This document shows positions 36,020 through 47,814 of a DNA stretch of 64,000 nucleotides, piece by piece. The notes beneath the pieces are model-generated. The model was not told the origin of the DNA. It searched no databases and worked only from the letters and a program-made list of their open reading frames with translations. Both the position numbers and the translations under genes were made by a program. The first letter of the stretch is position 1. The number at the start of each line of letters is the position of its first letter. This DNA comes from Anaeramoeba flamelloides (taxonomy: Eukaryota; Metamonada; Anaeramoebidae), in assembly GCA_027625915.1 (NCBI GenBank), contig JANTQA010000072.1, forward strand, positions 1,116,001-1,180,000, in the 5' to 3' direction.

Positions 36020-36599
36020 AAAAATTGCATTCATATTTTTTTAAATTATTCAGATATATATATATATATCCCAATTAATATACATATGCACACTTTCGTC
36101 GAGTTTTATATTTTATTATTGATTTTTAATAAAACTTTTAAATAATTTTTTTTATAAAAATATTAATTTCTTGTTTAGTTTTTTTTCCTTTATTTTTTAT
36201 AATTTATGTCGATTTATTTTATTTCTTCGAATAAATTAAATAAATTACAACAATTGCTTTTGTTAAACTTTTAAAGTATACAATATTTGTTCAATTTGTT
36301 ATATAGAAACTCTTTTCCAATCAAAGGGGGGGCATAGTTGTAATCACGAAATACAAATGTTTAGAGGAATATCCCAACGAAAAAATTTATTGTGCAAAGT
36401 TCAAAAATGAAATCATCATTTAACATTTGACTTTTTTCTTTTCCTTTTTTTCCTATATTTTCAGTAGCTGAATTTTCTTTAAATATGGAAGAAAAGTTAG
36501 AAAAAAAAAAGATCAAATGGTTATTTGTTATTGAATATTGAAATCCTAAAGTATTAGGAACTTGAAAATTAGTACATGAAAAAAATATCAAGGGTTTCA

Positions 36600-36950
36600 A
36601 GTAAATCAGATTTTCAAAAAGAAAAAAGAAATAACAACAATTAAACAACGATCCCCAAATGAACTTCCATGATCAGATTTTAAACGTAATTTAAATTAAC
36701 CAATTGTATTATGGCTGGGGTTTTGTGTGTTCATTAATAAATGGTCATTTTTTTTTTTTTTTTTGATTATTTTTACTAATTGTTTCTTATAAACCCTTTT
36801 TAGATTACTTTTTTTCTTTTTCTTTTTTTACTTTTCAATTTTTTGTTTTTGCTTTTTAAACATAAAAAAAAGAATTTAGGTGTCTTTTACTTGAACAATG
36901 ATGAAAGATATGATTTTGCAATTAGAGTTCTTTTTTTAAATTGAAATTTA
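36600..36950. repeat. Fragment of the 1.3-kb dispersed repeat
   Basis: It shares AACAACGATCCCCAAATGAA, a long T-run and TTTTTTGTTTTTGC.TTTTAAAC with the 11200-12650 region of the Rab intron, in the same order but with a large internal deletion. Confidence 0.5.
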
Positions 36951-37129
36951 ATCTAATTTATTTTTTTTTTTGCATTTTGGTATTTTTTTTTTTGCTTATT
37001 CAACCAATAATAATTTGGAACTTGCTCGATTCCAAAATATAATTTTTTCTTTATCATCTAAATTACTAATTTACCATTAGTAATCAGATTGGGTGCCGTC
37101 AAGTGCCTTGGTTTTCAAGAATTCAAAAG

Positions 37130-37520
37130 AATAGAGTAAAATCTAAATGAATAAACTCAATTCTTTTAAATTCTGAAAAACTTCACGGCGCTTTTCTTGA
37201 GGTTTATTGTTTAATTTGTGAAGTTTTCTCGGTTTTTTTGAGGTTTTCTATTTTATTTCAAAAAGCTATTGATTTTTTTTAGTTTTTCTATTTTATTTTA
37301 ATAAGTAAAAAAACCCTAACGAAAATCTATTGATTTTTGAAATAAAACAGAAAACTTAAAAAAACCTAGAACACTTCACAAATAAATAGAAAACTCAAAA
37401 AAACCTAACGAAAATCTATCGATTTTCTAAATGAACAGAAAACTCAAGAAAACCTAACGACGCTTTATAGAAATCAAAAGAATGGTGAAAAATCAAAGAT
37501 TTTACTCTATGGTTTTAAAT
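37130..37520. repeat. Large imperfect palindrome with internal reiterations
   Basis: The left part (AGAGTAAAATCT, CGGCGCTTTTCTTGAGGTTT, AGGTTTTCTATTTTATTTC) is mirrored on the right (AGAAAACTCAAAAAAACC, AAAACTCAAGAAAACCTAAC, AGATTTTACTCT). A 60- to 70-bp sub-unit around AAAACCTAACGAAAATCTAT is reiterated within the right arm. A decayed relative may lie at 960-1150. Confidence 0.65.
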
Positions 37521-37899
37521 TCTAGAAAAGCTAACTGCGATTTTTTTTTGAGTAATAAACCTTAAAATTAAATAAATTTTCGGTTGATTTTCTCAGATTG
37601 AAAAAAAACTAACAGCAAAAAAGAGGATCTTTGATCACTCTCTTCAATCAATACAAAAAAAAAAAAAATATTTATTGCTTTAAAAAAATATCAAAGTAAA
37701 ATTGTCTTAATTTTATATTATTTATTTTTAATCTATTTAAAAAAAATAAAATTATAAATTTTAATGGATAATTTTAGAAATATTTTAATAATTAAAAATC
37801 AATTATTATTCTTAAATGAAATGAAATCATTAATTAAATGAGATACACACACAAACAAATAAAAAATAGATAAATAAAAAAAAAGGGTGATAAGATAAA

Positions 37900-40800
37900 T
37901 CAATTTGATAGAGCAGATAAGAAATTTTCTTTATCTTCTCTTGAAAGAAACAATAAATCAATATAATTTTTATTAAAGAGAACCAAAGATAAATGAAGAT
38001 TTTCGAAATGATGATAAAAAAATATTTCGTTTATATTTATAATTAACGGGAAATTTAAGTTTTGATTAGAATTTGAATATTGCAAAATTTTTAAAAATTG
38101 ATTTTTATAAACAAGCTTAACAATAAACCCCTTTTTAAAAAGGTCAAATGTGGAAAAATTAATTTTTGCTAAAAATATTTTTAATTTTGAGAACTGTTTT
38201 AGCTTGTTCATTAATGTGTGATTCTTTTTTTTTTGTATTTGGTTTAAAATTTTATGCTTTCTATGGAACCAAATATTAATGATGATGAATTTTTGAAATT
38301 CAGAATTACAATAGAATATCAATTGGTGGTATAACTGTTTCAAAGTTAATCTAAATTCTTCCCCCATGGTGGATGTCAGCGTTGTTTCAAAATAAGAGTA
38401 TTTCAAAGTTTCGTCTGCATTCCGTGATGAAACAATTTTAAACCCAATATTTTCTACATAGATCTTGCCAGGTATTTTCTCTTTTATTTTGTAATCGTAA
38501 AGCTCTACTTTAAATTTTCGAGTGTTTTTAAAAATCATGATAATGATTGCAGAGCTGATTTTGTCTTTATTTTCAATTGAATTAAATGCAATATTATGTA
38601 TTTCGTTTTTTGATACCATTATTTGTAAAAAAGATTTGTGAACTTTATGATAAAATAATTGGATCTTCTTATTAATGAATATTTCAATTATTTCATTTTT
38701 TGAATTTAAGGAGACGATTTTTAATGTTCTCTGTTGGATATTTAGAATTAATCTTTTTTTTAAATAAACGAAAACATTTCCTCTTCTAACCTGGTATGCG
38801 CAATCCATTGTAATAATTTTTCTTGATTGATCACCTTCAGATTTTTCGTTAATGATCGATTCATCTATTTTTTCAGTAAGAGTTAATTTTTCTTCATTAG
38901 AGATATTTATTTTTTCCTTTTTAAGTTCTTTTTCTTTTTTTTTCTTTTTTTTCATTAATTTATAATTTTGGCTTTCCTTTTCCATTTCCTTTTCCGTTTC
39001 CTTTTCCGTTTCCGTTTCTTTTCCCTTTCCAGTTTCCATTCCCGACTCCCTTTCCTTTTCTTTTACATTATCCAACTCTTCACTATACTCAACAATATTT
39101 TCATTCACCTTTTTGTTACTTTGTTGATTTTTGTTTAGATATAAAAAATGTTTATTATTATTTATTAAGTTATTGAATATTTGACTATTTTCAACTTCTT
39201 TTTCTATTTCAATATCATTGATATTATTTTTTGTTAATTCCTCTAGTTTTTCTTTATTATTGTTGTTATTATTATTATCAATGGTCGTCTTTTTGAGATT
39301 ATTGATTAAATTATTGTCATTATTATCATTTGATCTTTTTTTTTTAATTACTTCAAAATAAAAATTCTCTAGATTTATTGGATCATGATTAACAACATAT
39401 TTTATTATTTGATACTTCCCTATTAAAGTAGGAAGAAAGTAAAAAACTATCCTTGGACGGAAATTTTGAGAAATTAAATTCTCATAAGAAATTATTTGGG
39501 AATTATAATCAACAAATATTTTACAATTTTTTATTGTACCATCAGGCAATTTCATATAAATCAAAATTTTGTCTTTAGAATTAGTGTTTACTGGTAAATT
39601 CTCTTTATTAAAAAAATATAAAATAATTTTTATTATCTTTCCAATTTTTTTTTTTTCTGGATAAGTAATGATTTCTGTTTTATTAAAATCAAATCTATCG
39701 CTTCTTTTTATTTGAAGAATATTTTGTAAATGGTTATTGATTTTTAATTGTTTATTAAACTCTAAAGGAATTGATAAGTTTCGATCAGTTAGAAACATTT
39801 TTTTGTTTAAATTTATCTGGTAATTTTTTTTTTTTTGATATTTTTTAATATAATATATTTGCTTGATCCAATTCTTCTTCTTATTATTTTTTTCAATTTT
39901 TATTAAATAATTTTTTAATTTATTAATTTTTTTTAGATCCTCTTTTTTTTCTTTTATTTTTTTATTTAAACTTTCTTTCCGATGATGAAATTCTACATTA
40001 ATTTGTTGAATCAAAATTTCTTTATTTTGTTCAAAATTATTGTTAAGAAGTTGGAAATTTGAAATAATAGTATTCATTTTTTCTTTTTCTGAATTTAATA
40101 GTTTTTGTGATTGTATTGATAAAGATTTTTTTTTTTTCATTTCATTTTGGTATAATTTGGAAATTTTATATTGCTCTTTGAATATTTTTTCATAAGAAAA
40201 TAGCTGATTTGAAATTTCCTTCAATGTTACTATCTTTTTTGTATGTAATGAGCACATGGATGAGATACAGGAAATACAAATTAAACATTGATGCTCAATA
40301 CAATATAAATTTAACTCCTTTCCATGCAGTAAACAAATATTCCCACACCTTGTTTTTTTATCATCATTTGTTTTCTTTTTTTCACAAGAATCTATTTTAA
40401 TTATTAAAGAATTTATTATTCAATATATATATTATTATTTTTTATTAATTAAGAATTTTTTTTTTTTTATTGATAAATAAGAGAAGATTCTTTTGTTTGA
40501 ATATATCATTTTAAATTAACCATTTTTACATGAGGGAGACTGAGTAAAAAATCGTCATCGTCTCACAAAATCAGCTAATTATTACTAAAAAGTGTTGGAA
40601 ATAGAATAAATTACAATTATATTATCTGGACAAAAATTTGAACAACACAATAAAAAAGTTCTATTTGAAACAAGTATACTTTCATTGGAATATTAAAAAA
40701 GCAAATTTTCAAAATATCCTTTTTCTCAAATATTAAGGATTAATAACAATTGAAAAAAATGACAATCTATTTTATGGATAATTATTGAAAAGTTGAGTTT

Positions 40801-40977
40801 TTTAAACTTTGTTTCTTTAAAAAGGTGAACAAAATTTCCAAATATCAATTATTTTTAATATAATAGACCTTTAAAGAATAAAAAATTAAGTAGAATAATA
40901 CATATTAGAGAATAATTGATACATGCATACATACATGCATGCATACATACATACACATATATATATATATATATATA

Positions 40978-41019
<42 letters not shown>

Positions 41020-43121
41020 GAAGTAAATATAATCAATTTATATATTTTCTTAAAAAATAGAAAAACTCAAATTCTTATTTCCCATTGAAAAAAACAAACA
41101 ATGCTCATTTTGGTCTTGAATTGAAGATCAAATAAAATTCTAAAAAAAAATAAATATCATTTTTTTACAATCATTTTCACTGTTCCAATTACATTAGAAT
41201 AGCACTTTTTGACTGAGCGACTATCAATATTGTAATAAAAAAAAATTTGGAAATAAATTATGTATCAAAAAAAATAGAAAAAAAGAAAAAAATAATATCT
41301 TTTTAAGGAATTAGCTTCCACCATTGAGAAATCTAAAATTAAAGTATGTTGTTCTTGAAGGTAAATCATATTAGTTCTCCATGGTTAAAATGTCTCTAAA
41401 AAAATTCCGTTTAGTAAAATATCATAAAAGTTGATCTGATCAATTAAAAAATGATCCAATTGTATTAGTAAAAAAAACCTCAATAATTTCAGAAAAAATC
41501 TGCATTTTGGAATAAATTTAAATGTTGAAACATCAATTTTCAGATCTTAAATTTGCAAAATATCTTTCTATAATTTCTTTCAAAATGTGGATTATTTGTT
41601 TAAAAAATTCAATTTTGATAGAAAATTAAATAATTAAATCAGAGATTATTTTTACGAATTATTTTCACAATAAAGGAAATATATTTATATTTATTAGAAA
41701 GGAAACTAAAGTACCAATTTTTGGGCTTTTTTGTGAATGAATATTGAGTAAATCTTTGAAATTAAATAACTGAAAAATAGTTACTTTTGTAGGTTCTATA
41801 AACATCAATTTTTAAATACTGGAATATAATTATTTTGGGTTTCTATTTTTAGATTTCGAAAGATATTTTTATAAATTTACAAAATAAATTTTTAATGGTG
41901 ATCCTTATAACAAGAGTAAATATGAAAGTTGTAAAAAATAGAGTTTTTACAATTTTAGAGATAAATAAAGAGTTCCATGTATTTATCCAAATTTCGATAA
42001 TAGTAAATATAATATCTGATTATCTTAATAGACAAAGAACACTTTTAATCAAAAAATCGTTTAGCAAACAACAATCTTTCAAATTTAAAAAAAAATCATT
42101 TTTCAAACAAAGTATTGGTATTTACCAAACGATTTTATATTGAAAATACCTTTGAGATCAAAAATCAAAACGGGTATTTTGTTTACTATTATCGAAATTT
42201 GGATAAATACATGGAACTCTTTATTTATCTCTAAAATTGTAAAAACTCTATTTTTTACAACATTCCTTATTTACAATTGTGTAGTAAAAAATGTAATAAT
42301 TTATTGTTCAATAATATTTATAATAGATTTTTTAGAGACATTTGAGCCATGGAGAGCTAATGTAATTTACGCCCTGTTACAAAATACTTTGATTATAGCG
42401 GAATCTAGGGTGATGCTAATCTCTTAAGTAATTCCCAAAGTAACAACTAGAATATATTTTTTTACTGGAAATGTCTTATTTCATTGGTGAACAATACATT
42501 TGTTCTCTCTTGTAAACCCGGAGTGGTTTCTCACCCGCAACTACAATTTAATTTTTTTCTTTTCTTTTCTTTTGTATGAGATTGCATTCATTTTCAATTT
42601 GATCTTTAAAAAATTGTGAAAAAAAACGATTTTGCTTATCGAATATTTTTTACTTTGCTTATTATTGAAATTAAATTAAGAACAAAGGTGTTTTTACAAG
42701 GATCATTTTTGCAAAAAAAAAGGATATTCAAAGCTATTAAAATCTAGAAAAAAAAAGAAAAATCGATCAGTATCCAATAAATTTGCATCAGTTTTGTAGA
42801 ATAAGCACCAATTAGATCCAAAAAATTGAAAATTTTAAGAGCAGGTCCACTAGTAAACACACAAATAAGCAATTGTTTTACTGGTAACAATACACAACAT
42901 GGAAAATATCCTTTTTAATTGAAAAAGAATGATCTGATGTTCAAATTATCCATCACTTTTGCCAAGATTTATTTTCTTGTTGCAGAAAATCCTTTGAAAA
43001 AAAGTTGATCGAATTGTAATCAAAATTCAAAAATCACGGACTTGTACTTGGTATAAAAATTACAGGTTTAGATCTGACAATAGTATGTTGGTGGAAATAC
43101 TTTTTCTGATAAGTAAAAATT

Positions 43122-43154
<33 letters not shown>

Positions 43155-43606
43155 ATTGTATTTTGTTGTTTTTGTTTTACTGTTTTCTGTTTAAGTAATC
43201 GAAAATTCACAAACTGTAGAGGTACTCCAAAATTTCAAAGATTTGTTTTGTTTCTTTGAAAAAGAAGAAAAAAAATTGGGATGTAACTGCAAAAAGAACA
43301 AAAAAAATATCCAAATAAGTAAAAACACAGCTTACTTTTTTCTTTGTTTCTTTTATTATTAGTTGAGGCTAAAATAAAGAAATTAAAATCATGAAAGGGG
43401 AATTACAAGTATGAAAATTTACCTTGTTGTTGATCGGAAAATTTAACACGAATATGAGCAGATTTTTCTTTGGTGGAAAGATGCACACTCTGATCGCAAC
43501 TTGAACAAAAAAGAGAAGAGCATGTAAGGCACCTGAAACACGCTATGTTCTTTAAACATTTATCACACTTCATTTGTATTTGTTTTTTGTTTGTTTCTTT
43601 GCTCAT
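37900..43606 (-). CDS. RING-less TRIM-like protein: two B-boxes, coiled coil, filamin-like repeat, PH-like C-terminus
   Basis: Exon 1 is 43606-43423 and exon 2 is 40391-37900. Donor CAAG|GTAAAT and acceptor AATAG|ATTCTTG join in phase 1, giving 891 aa. The start is the ATG in AACAAAATGAGC. Residues 14-51 form a first B-box (C14, C17, C26, C29, C34, C37, H42, H51). Residues 81-111 form a second (C81, H84, C92, H95, C100, C103, C108, H111). About 126-256 is Lys-rich coiled coil. About 311-411 resembles a filamin/ABP280 immunoglobulin repeat (LPDGTIKNCKIFVD, then FLPTLIGKYQI). About 412-585 is Asn/Glu/Lys low complexity. The last 300 residues contain two or three PH-like beta-sandwich segments ending in REDKENFLSAL. 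There is no RING, so no direct E3 ligase activity is expected; a scaffold role on membranes or cytoskeleton is inferred. The second-exon acceptor extends the frame 5' of its first ATG. Confidence 0.87.
40805..41302. mobile_element. Truncated TA element of the CAGTCAAAGGG family
   Basis: The left end AACTTTGTTTCTTTAAAAAG and interior (TCCAAATATCAATTATTTT, AATAATACAT..AGA.AATAATTGATACAT, GACTGAGCGACTATCAATATTG) are collinear with 2961-3662 and 18745-19275. The right part is missing where the TTAA element begins. Confidence 0.5.
40922..41024 (+). repeat. Compound microsatellite (CATA)n-(AT)n-(CA)n-(AT)n
   Basis: Runs of CATACATG/CATA, AT, CA and again AT follow each other without interruption inside the B-box gene intron. 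Confidence 0.92.
41307..42423. mobile_element. TTAA-flanked element, 1117 bp, carrying a nested insertion
   Basis: TTAA lies at 41303-41306 and 42424-42427. The ends are GGAATTAGCTTCC and GGTGATGCTAATCTC. Sub-terminal blocks (AAAGTATGTTGTTCTTG, CTCCATGGTTAAAATGTCTC and the complementary right arm) match the TTAA element at 32071. The surplus of about 370 bp equals the TA element nested at 41910-42281. Confidence 0.75.
41910..42281. mobile_element. TA element with long inverted arms, nested in the TTAA element
   Basis: Arms of more than 100 bp are nearly perfect inverted repeats: CAAGAGTAAATATGAAAGTT at the left and the counterpart ending TTATTTACAATTGTG at the right, with TA at both ends. 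The relative is at 51185-51590. Confidence 0.8.
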
Positions 43607-44269
43607 TTTGTTTTTCAAACCACCCTTTTTTGAAAAAAACAACAAAAAACAAAAAAATAAAAGTTACCAAAGGAATCAAGAAATATTTTCTTAAGGTTGG
43701 TGTCTTACAATTTAACAATACGTTTTAGAACCCAAAAACTGATTTTGACTTAATTCATACAAAGTGATGTTATATATTCGTTTTTTTATGTTACCTTTTT
43801 TTTCCTATTGAAAGACCAAAATTTTAGCTTCATTTTACTTATTATTCATATATAGAGAGTTTTCTAAGAAATGGAATTCAGTTTGTTGCTTGATGTAAAA
43901 ACGGAACTTCGAGATGAAGTGAACATTTTTTCCCAGATACTGATAAATTCAAATAAATAGATGAAAATTTTCACTTCATTTTCCATTTTACAAATTTTTT
44001 TAACCAAAGCTTTGAAGAAAGAATTTTATTGGTTTAAATGTACAACAACTTAACAAAATTGGTTAAACTTTCAAAACGTTCTTTCTCTTGAATTGTTTTA
44101 AAAGTTGAGATATTCAATTACAAAATAGGAAATTGAATTAAAAATTTTATTTAATATATTTGAATTTATCAGTATTCTACAAATATCAGTAACAAATATA
44201 TGTGGAATTTTAGAAAAAAAGGGTTTGAGAAAAATTGATATTTTAACAAATATTTTTTTGATTAAAATA

Positions 44270-44806
44270 AACACCAAATCAAAATTTTTAAAACACCAAA
44301 AGTCAATTTTTGAATAAAAATAATTTTATGTAATCAATTCTAGAAGAAATATCAAATTATAATCGTTCACTAATTGGAATTTGAATAATTTTTGATAAAT
44401 TTCAATACCCACAAAACATGGTATCAATAATCGTCAATAGAAAATAATCAAGGGTATGTTAAAAATTTTGTAAAGTATAAAACTAAAAAATGTATTGGAA
44501 AATTTTTTAAATTCTATTAGGTATATTGATCAATCAAATCGTTAGATAGGATTAACTGATTTTAATTGAGTTCTTCTAATTTGAACAACTCAACTTTAAC
44601 CTAATATCAATTATTCAAAAAAAATTTGATCGAACAAAACTAGTTATATAATTCAAAAAATGAAATGAAAAACAAAAAAATTAAATAGATGAAAAAAATG
44701 ATTCTCATATATTTACAAAATTGAATATTTTTTCCAATTTGAATGAAATTATTTTATTTCGATTATTTTGATCTTTTTATCCATGTGGAAAAAATTTAAT
44801 TTAAGT
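44270..44806 (-). mobile_element. 535-bp TA element, copy 3, decayed
   Basis: It is collinear with 25997-26531 (same orientation): TCAAAATTTTTAAAACACC, CAAGGGTATGTTAAAAATTT, AAATTCTATTAGG.ATATTGAT and GAGTTCTTCTAATTTGAACA. It has many more substitutions than the other two copies, so it is older. Confidence 0.7.
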
Positions 44807-46539
44807 TTAGTTATTTTCTGTAGTAAAGAATAACATTATATATCTGTATAATTTTAGAAATAAGTATTTAATTTTGTTAATTTTGATCAAATTATATTTA
44901 ATTTTTTCAAATTCTTTATATGAAAAAACAAAATTTGATAAAAGAATTGTTATTCTCCACTATTTCTGAACATAATTAAAGATTTGATCATACCTGTGCT
45001 TAAATCCTGATAAAGTTATAAAAATCTAGATTATTTTTATCAAATCGTGATATTTTAAAAAAACGAGATATTCAATATTATAGCGATAATATAAAAAATC
45101 TCGATATTCTATAAAATCATGATAATTATTCTAAAATAGTGAAAAATCTCTGAATATTGTATAATAAAAAGCAATCGAAAAATAATATTTGATGTTTTTT
45201 AAAGCTAATTCAACAATATTTTTACCAAAAAAAAATTTTTTGATCAAAAAATATATATGTGAAAAAAAGTTATTCTTTGAAAATACAATAAAAATCTTTG
45301 ATCGGTTGATTGAATCAAATATTCTTTTTTTGATGTTTTTTTAATTTTAGTTTGGTTGTCAAACCTATCGATTCTTTTAGATCAACAACAATAATAACTA
45401 AAGCTAAATAAATATTTTCTCATTCTATTGTGGTATTATAAATTGTTTTGAACGTTAAAAGAGCCGTTTAAAACAATCAACCATTCACTCATTCTTTTAA
45501 TAATCTATTCTTGGGTGAAAATATTTTCAATAATCCAGGAACCTGAAAGGAGTTAGGATAACTTTACACAACCTTTCAGAAAAACTGAACCATATTATCA
45601 CCAATTATTAAGTTTTTTTGTACAATTGTTTTTTTTTCTTCTTGTTTTTTGAATATCTTTGTCTTGAATAGAAAATACAACTAGGGCTTATAGGTTTTTT
45701 ATTTAATCAATAGCCAATGAGATGTTAAATTACTCTTTATATTTTTTGGTACTTAATCCTGTGAAGGTAAAGCTCCATTTTAAAAAAACACATCTATTTT
45801 GTATTCAAGTGCATTGTTGAAATCCTTTATTATTTTTTGTATAATAAAATTCTTTTGAGAATTTTATATTTTGTAAAAAAATAATTAAAATAAAAAATTC
45901 TTTTCCACTACAAACAAAATTGGTTTAAAAAAGTTTTCAGCCTCTATAAACTTTTAAATACCTGAAAATAATTCACAACACTTATAAATACTTTCTAACA
46001 TATTTAAAGGAGAAAATTGTTTTAATAGTTTCAATGCTTTGTAAAAGTCAAGATATTTTTTTACATAAGATGATTTCAAAAAACATAATTTTTTATTTTG
46101 ACGTGATAATTATTTTATCGCAATTAATGTTGAAATATCACGATTTCATGATTTTTCGTGTTAACGTAGGATTAATGTGTGTTTTTTTATATTCTTGTGA
46201 ATTAATTGTTATTATCATGTTAATATATGTTATCATCAAACACTCTAAGTGATATTTTTTTTATATAATATTTGTTATGTAATTTTTTTGACAATCCAAT
46301 TCTTTCTAAATAATAATTCGGAATTACAAGTCGTTTTTAACACATCCCCACAAATTAAATATCTTGAATAAATTTTACAAAATTAATAAATTATGATAAA
46401 ACTATTTTTGGAAAAGAATATAAACTTGTTTACATGGTAAGTTTCTTCATCAAAAATGATTTATTTTTTTTTACAAGAATCAACCAAATTGTAATTGTTA
46501 ATAAAATAAGATAACTAATAAATTTCAGACAAGAGTTGG

Positions 46540-46929
46540 CGTTCAGAAAAAAATACCTTAACGAACAATAATTTTCCCAAAAAATAAAATTGTAAAAAAA
46601 AATTGACCCCTTTCATGAAATGTCCCATATAAAATTTCTCAATTTCTTTGGAAAATTACAATTGTTGGAAATAAGTTTTTTAAATATCCTGTGTTTTCAT
46701 ATTATGAGAAATGATTAATGTTAATTTAGAGTTTTAAACTTGTTTTTTCAAAGGATTTTTTTTTCAAATTGACTTTTGAAAAAGAAAAGTAAAAAAAAAA
46801 TTGAGAAAATTAAGATAAAATAATTAGATTTAAAAAATGAAAATTTATTTTGAGAAGATTATTAAATAAAAATCATCAAAATTGTTCTATTTCTTTAATA
46901 AAACTATGTAACTTTTTTGAAAAAGAGTT
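46540..46929 (-). mobile_element. Decayed CAGTCAAAGGG-family element, partial
   Basis: The right end AACTTTTTTGAAAAAGAGTT before TA, and the preceding CTATTTCTTTAATAAAACT, match 13600-13676. The left boundary is not resolved. Confidence 0.4.
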
Positions 46930-47238
46930 TATTTTTTTAATCGATTCTTCATAAAATCAATTCTTCAGAAGAAATTGTGTAACGTAAAAAAATAATTTAG
47001 ATCTAATTTTTGAAAAAGAGTTTAGGTTATCAAAAAAATAATACTCTTTTAAAAAATTTGAAGAGTATTTGAATCGAGGTAATTTATAAAGTATATTTAT
47101 ATTCACAAAATGATTCTAGTAAATAACAAACAAAGAAGAAAATTCTCTGATGAATAAACTCTTTAACTCTCAAGAAAACACATTGTCTTTTAAAATATCA
47201 GAGAATAACATCTTGGAATTTTTAATAATACTTAGCTA

Positions 47239-47814
47239 TTTCCAATAAAGCGGGGCAAATTTATTTTAAAATATCTCTTTTAAACTCAATCTTCAAAAAA
47301 GTATTTAAACATCCAAAATCATTAACTACCATTTATTAATTCTTGCTAATAATTCAATTTGTAACTGGGTATTGTATTACATAAATAAAAAATATAAAAA
47401 TTTCTGATCTCGATTTTATCTGGATATTTTTTAGGGGTGAAAATTGGTGTTTATTATTTTATTTTTAACCGAAAAAATCGTTTTCCTAACTTGTTTAATC
47501 TCAACAAATTTTTCAAATAGAATTGTAAGTATATAACCACATTTTATTGCTTAAAAAATCATTGATACCCTTTTCCATATTTCCCGGTTTTTATTGTAAT
47601 TGGTCGTAACTTGTTTTCACCAAAAACAGTGCTATGTTTTTTTTCATTTTTTGGAAATATTTCAACAGAACATATTTTGAAATAAACACCATAGTCATTG
47701 ATTCAATCGGTATTAATACTAAACTTAATTGGGTTATTGTCGATTAATGAATACCTTCACTAACAAAGATGATTTTTCATGAAATGTAAAAAAAATATAC
47801 CACTTTTTTGGAAA
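47239..47814 (+). mobile_element. TA-flanked element with TTTCCAA termini, copy 2
   Basis: It is flanked by TA (47237-47238 and 47815-47816), with ends TTTCCAATAAAGCGGGGC and ACCACTTTTTTGGAAA. It is collinear with 34053-34660 through GGGGTGAAAATTGGT and TTTATTGTAATTGGTCG. Non-coding. Confidence 0.75.

Larger units (their letters stand above)
36020..37899. other. Intergenic spacer between two convergent genes
   Basis: It separates the 3' ends of the RGS-DUF547 (+) and B-box (-) genes. It contains poly(A)-signal-like AATAAA, part of the 1.3-kb dispersed repeat (about 36600-36950) and a large palindrome at 37130-37520. No exon is supportable. Confidence 0.6.
40392..43422 (-). other. 3.03-kb intron of the B-box gene
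   Basis: It splits the gene between the two B-boxes, so each zinc-binding box has its own exon start. It contains a complex microsatellite (40922-41024), a truncated TA element (from 40805), a TTAA element (41307-42423) and a nested TA element (41910-42281). Frames at 41895-42143 and 42140-42427 are inverted copies of one another created by the nested element's arms, not genes. Confidence 0.85.

Noticed and set aside
41895-42427. Two overlapping frames of 82 and 95 codons in the B-box intron
   Set aside because: They are the two inverted arms of the nested TA element read through, including the TTAA element end. They do not look like protein.
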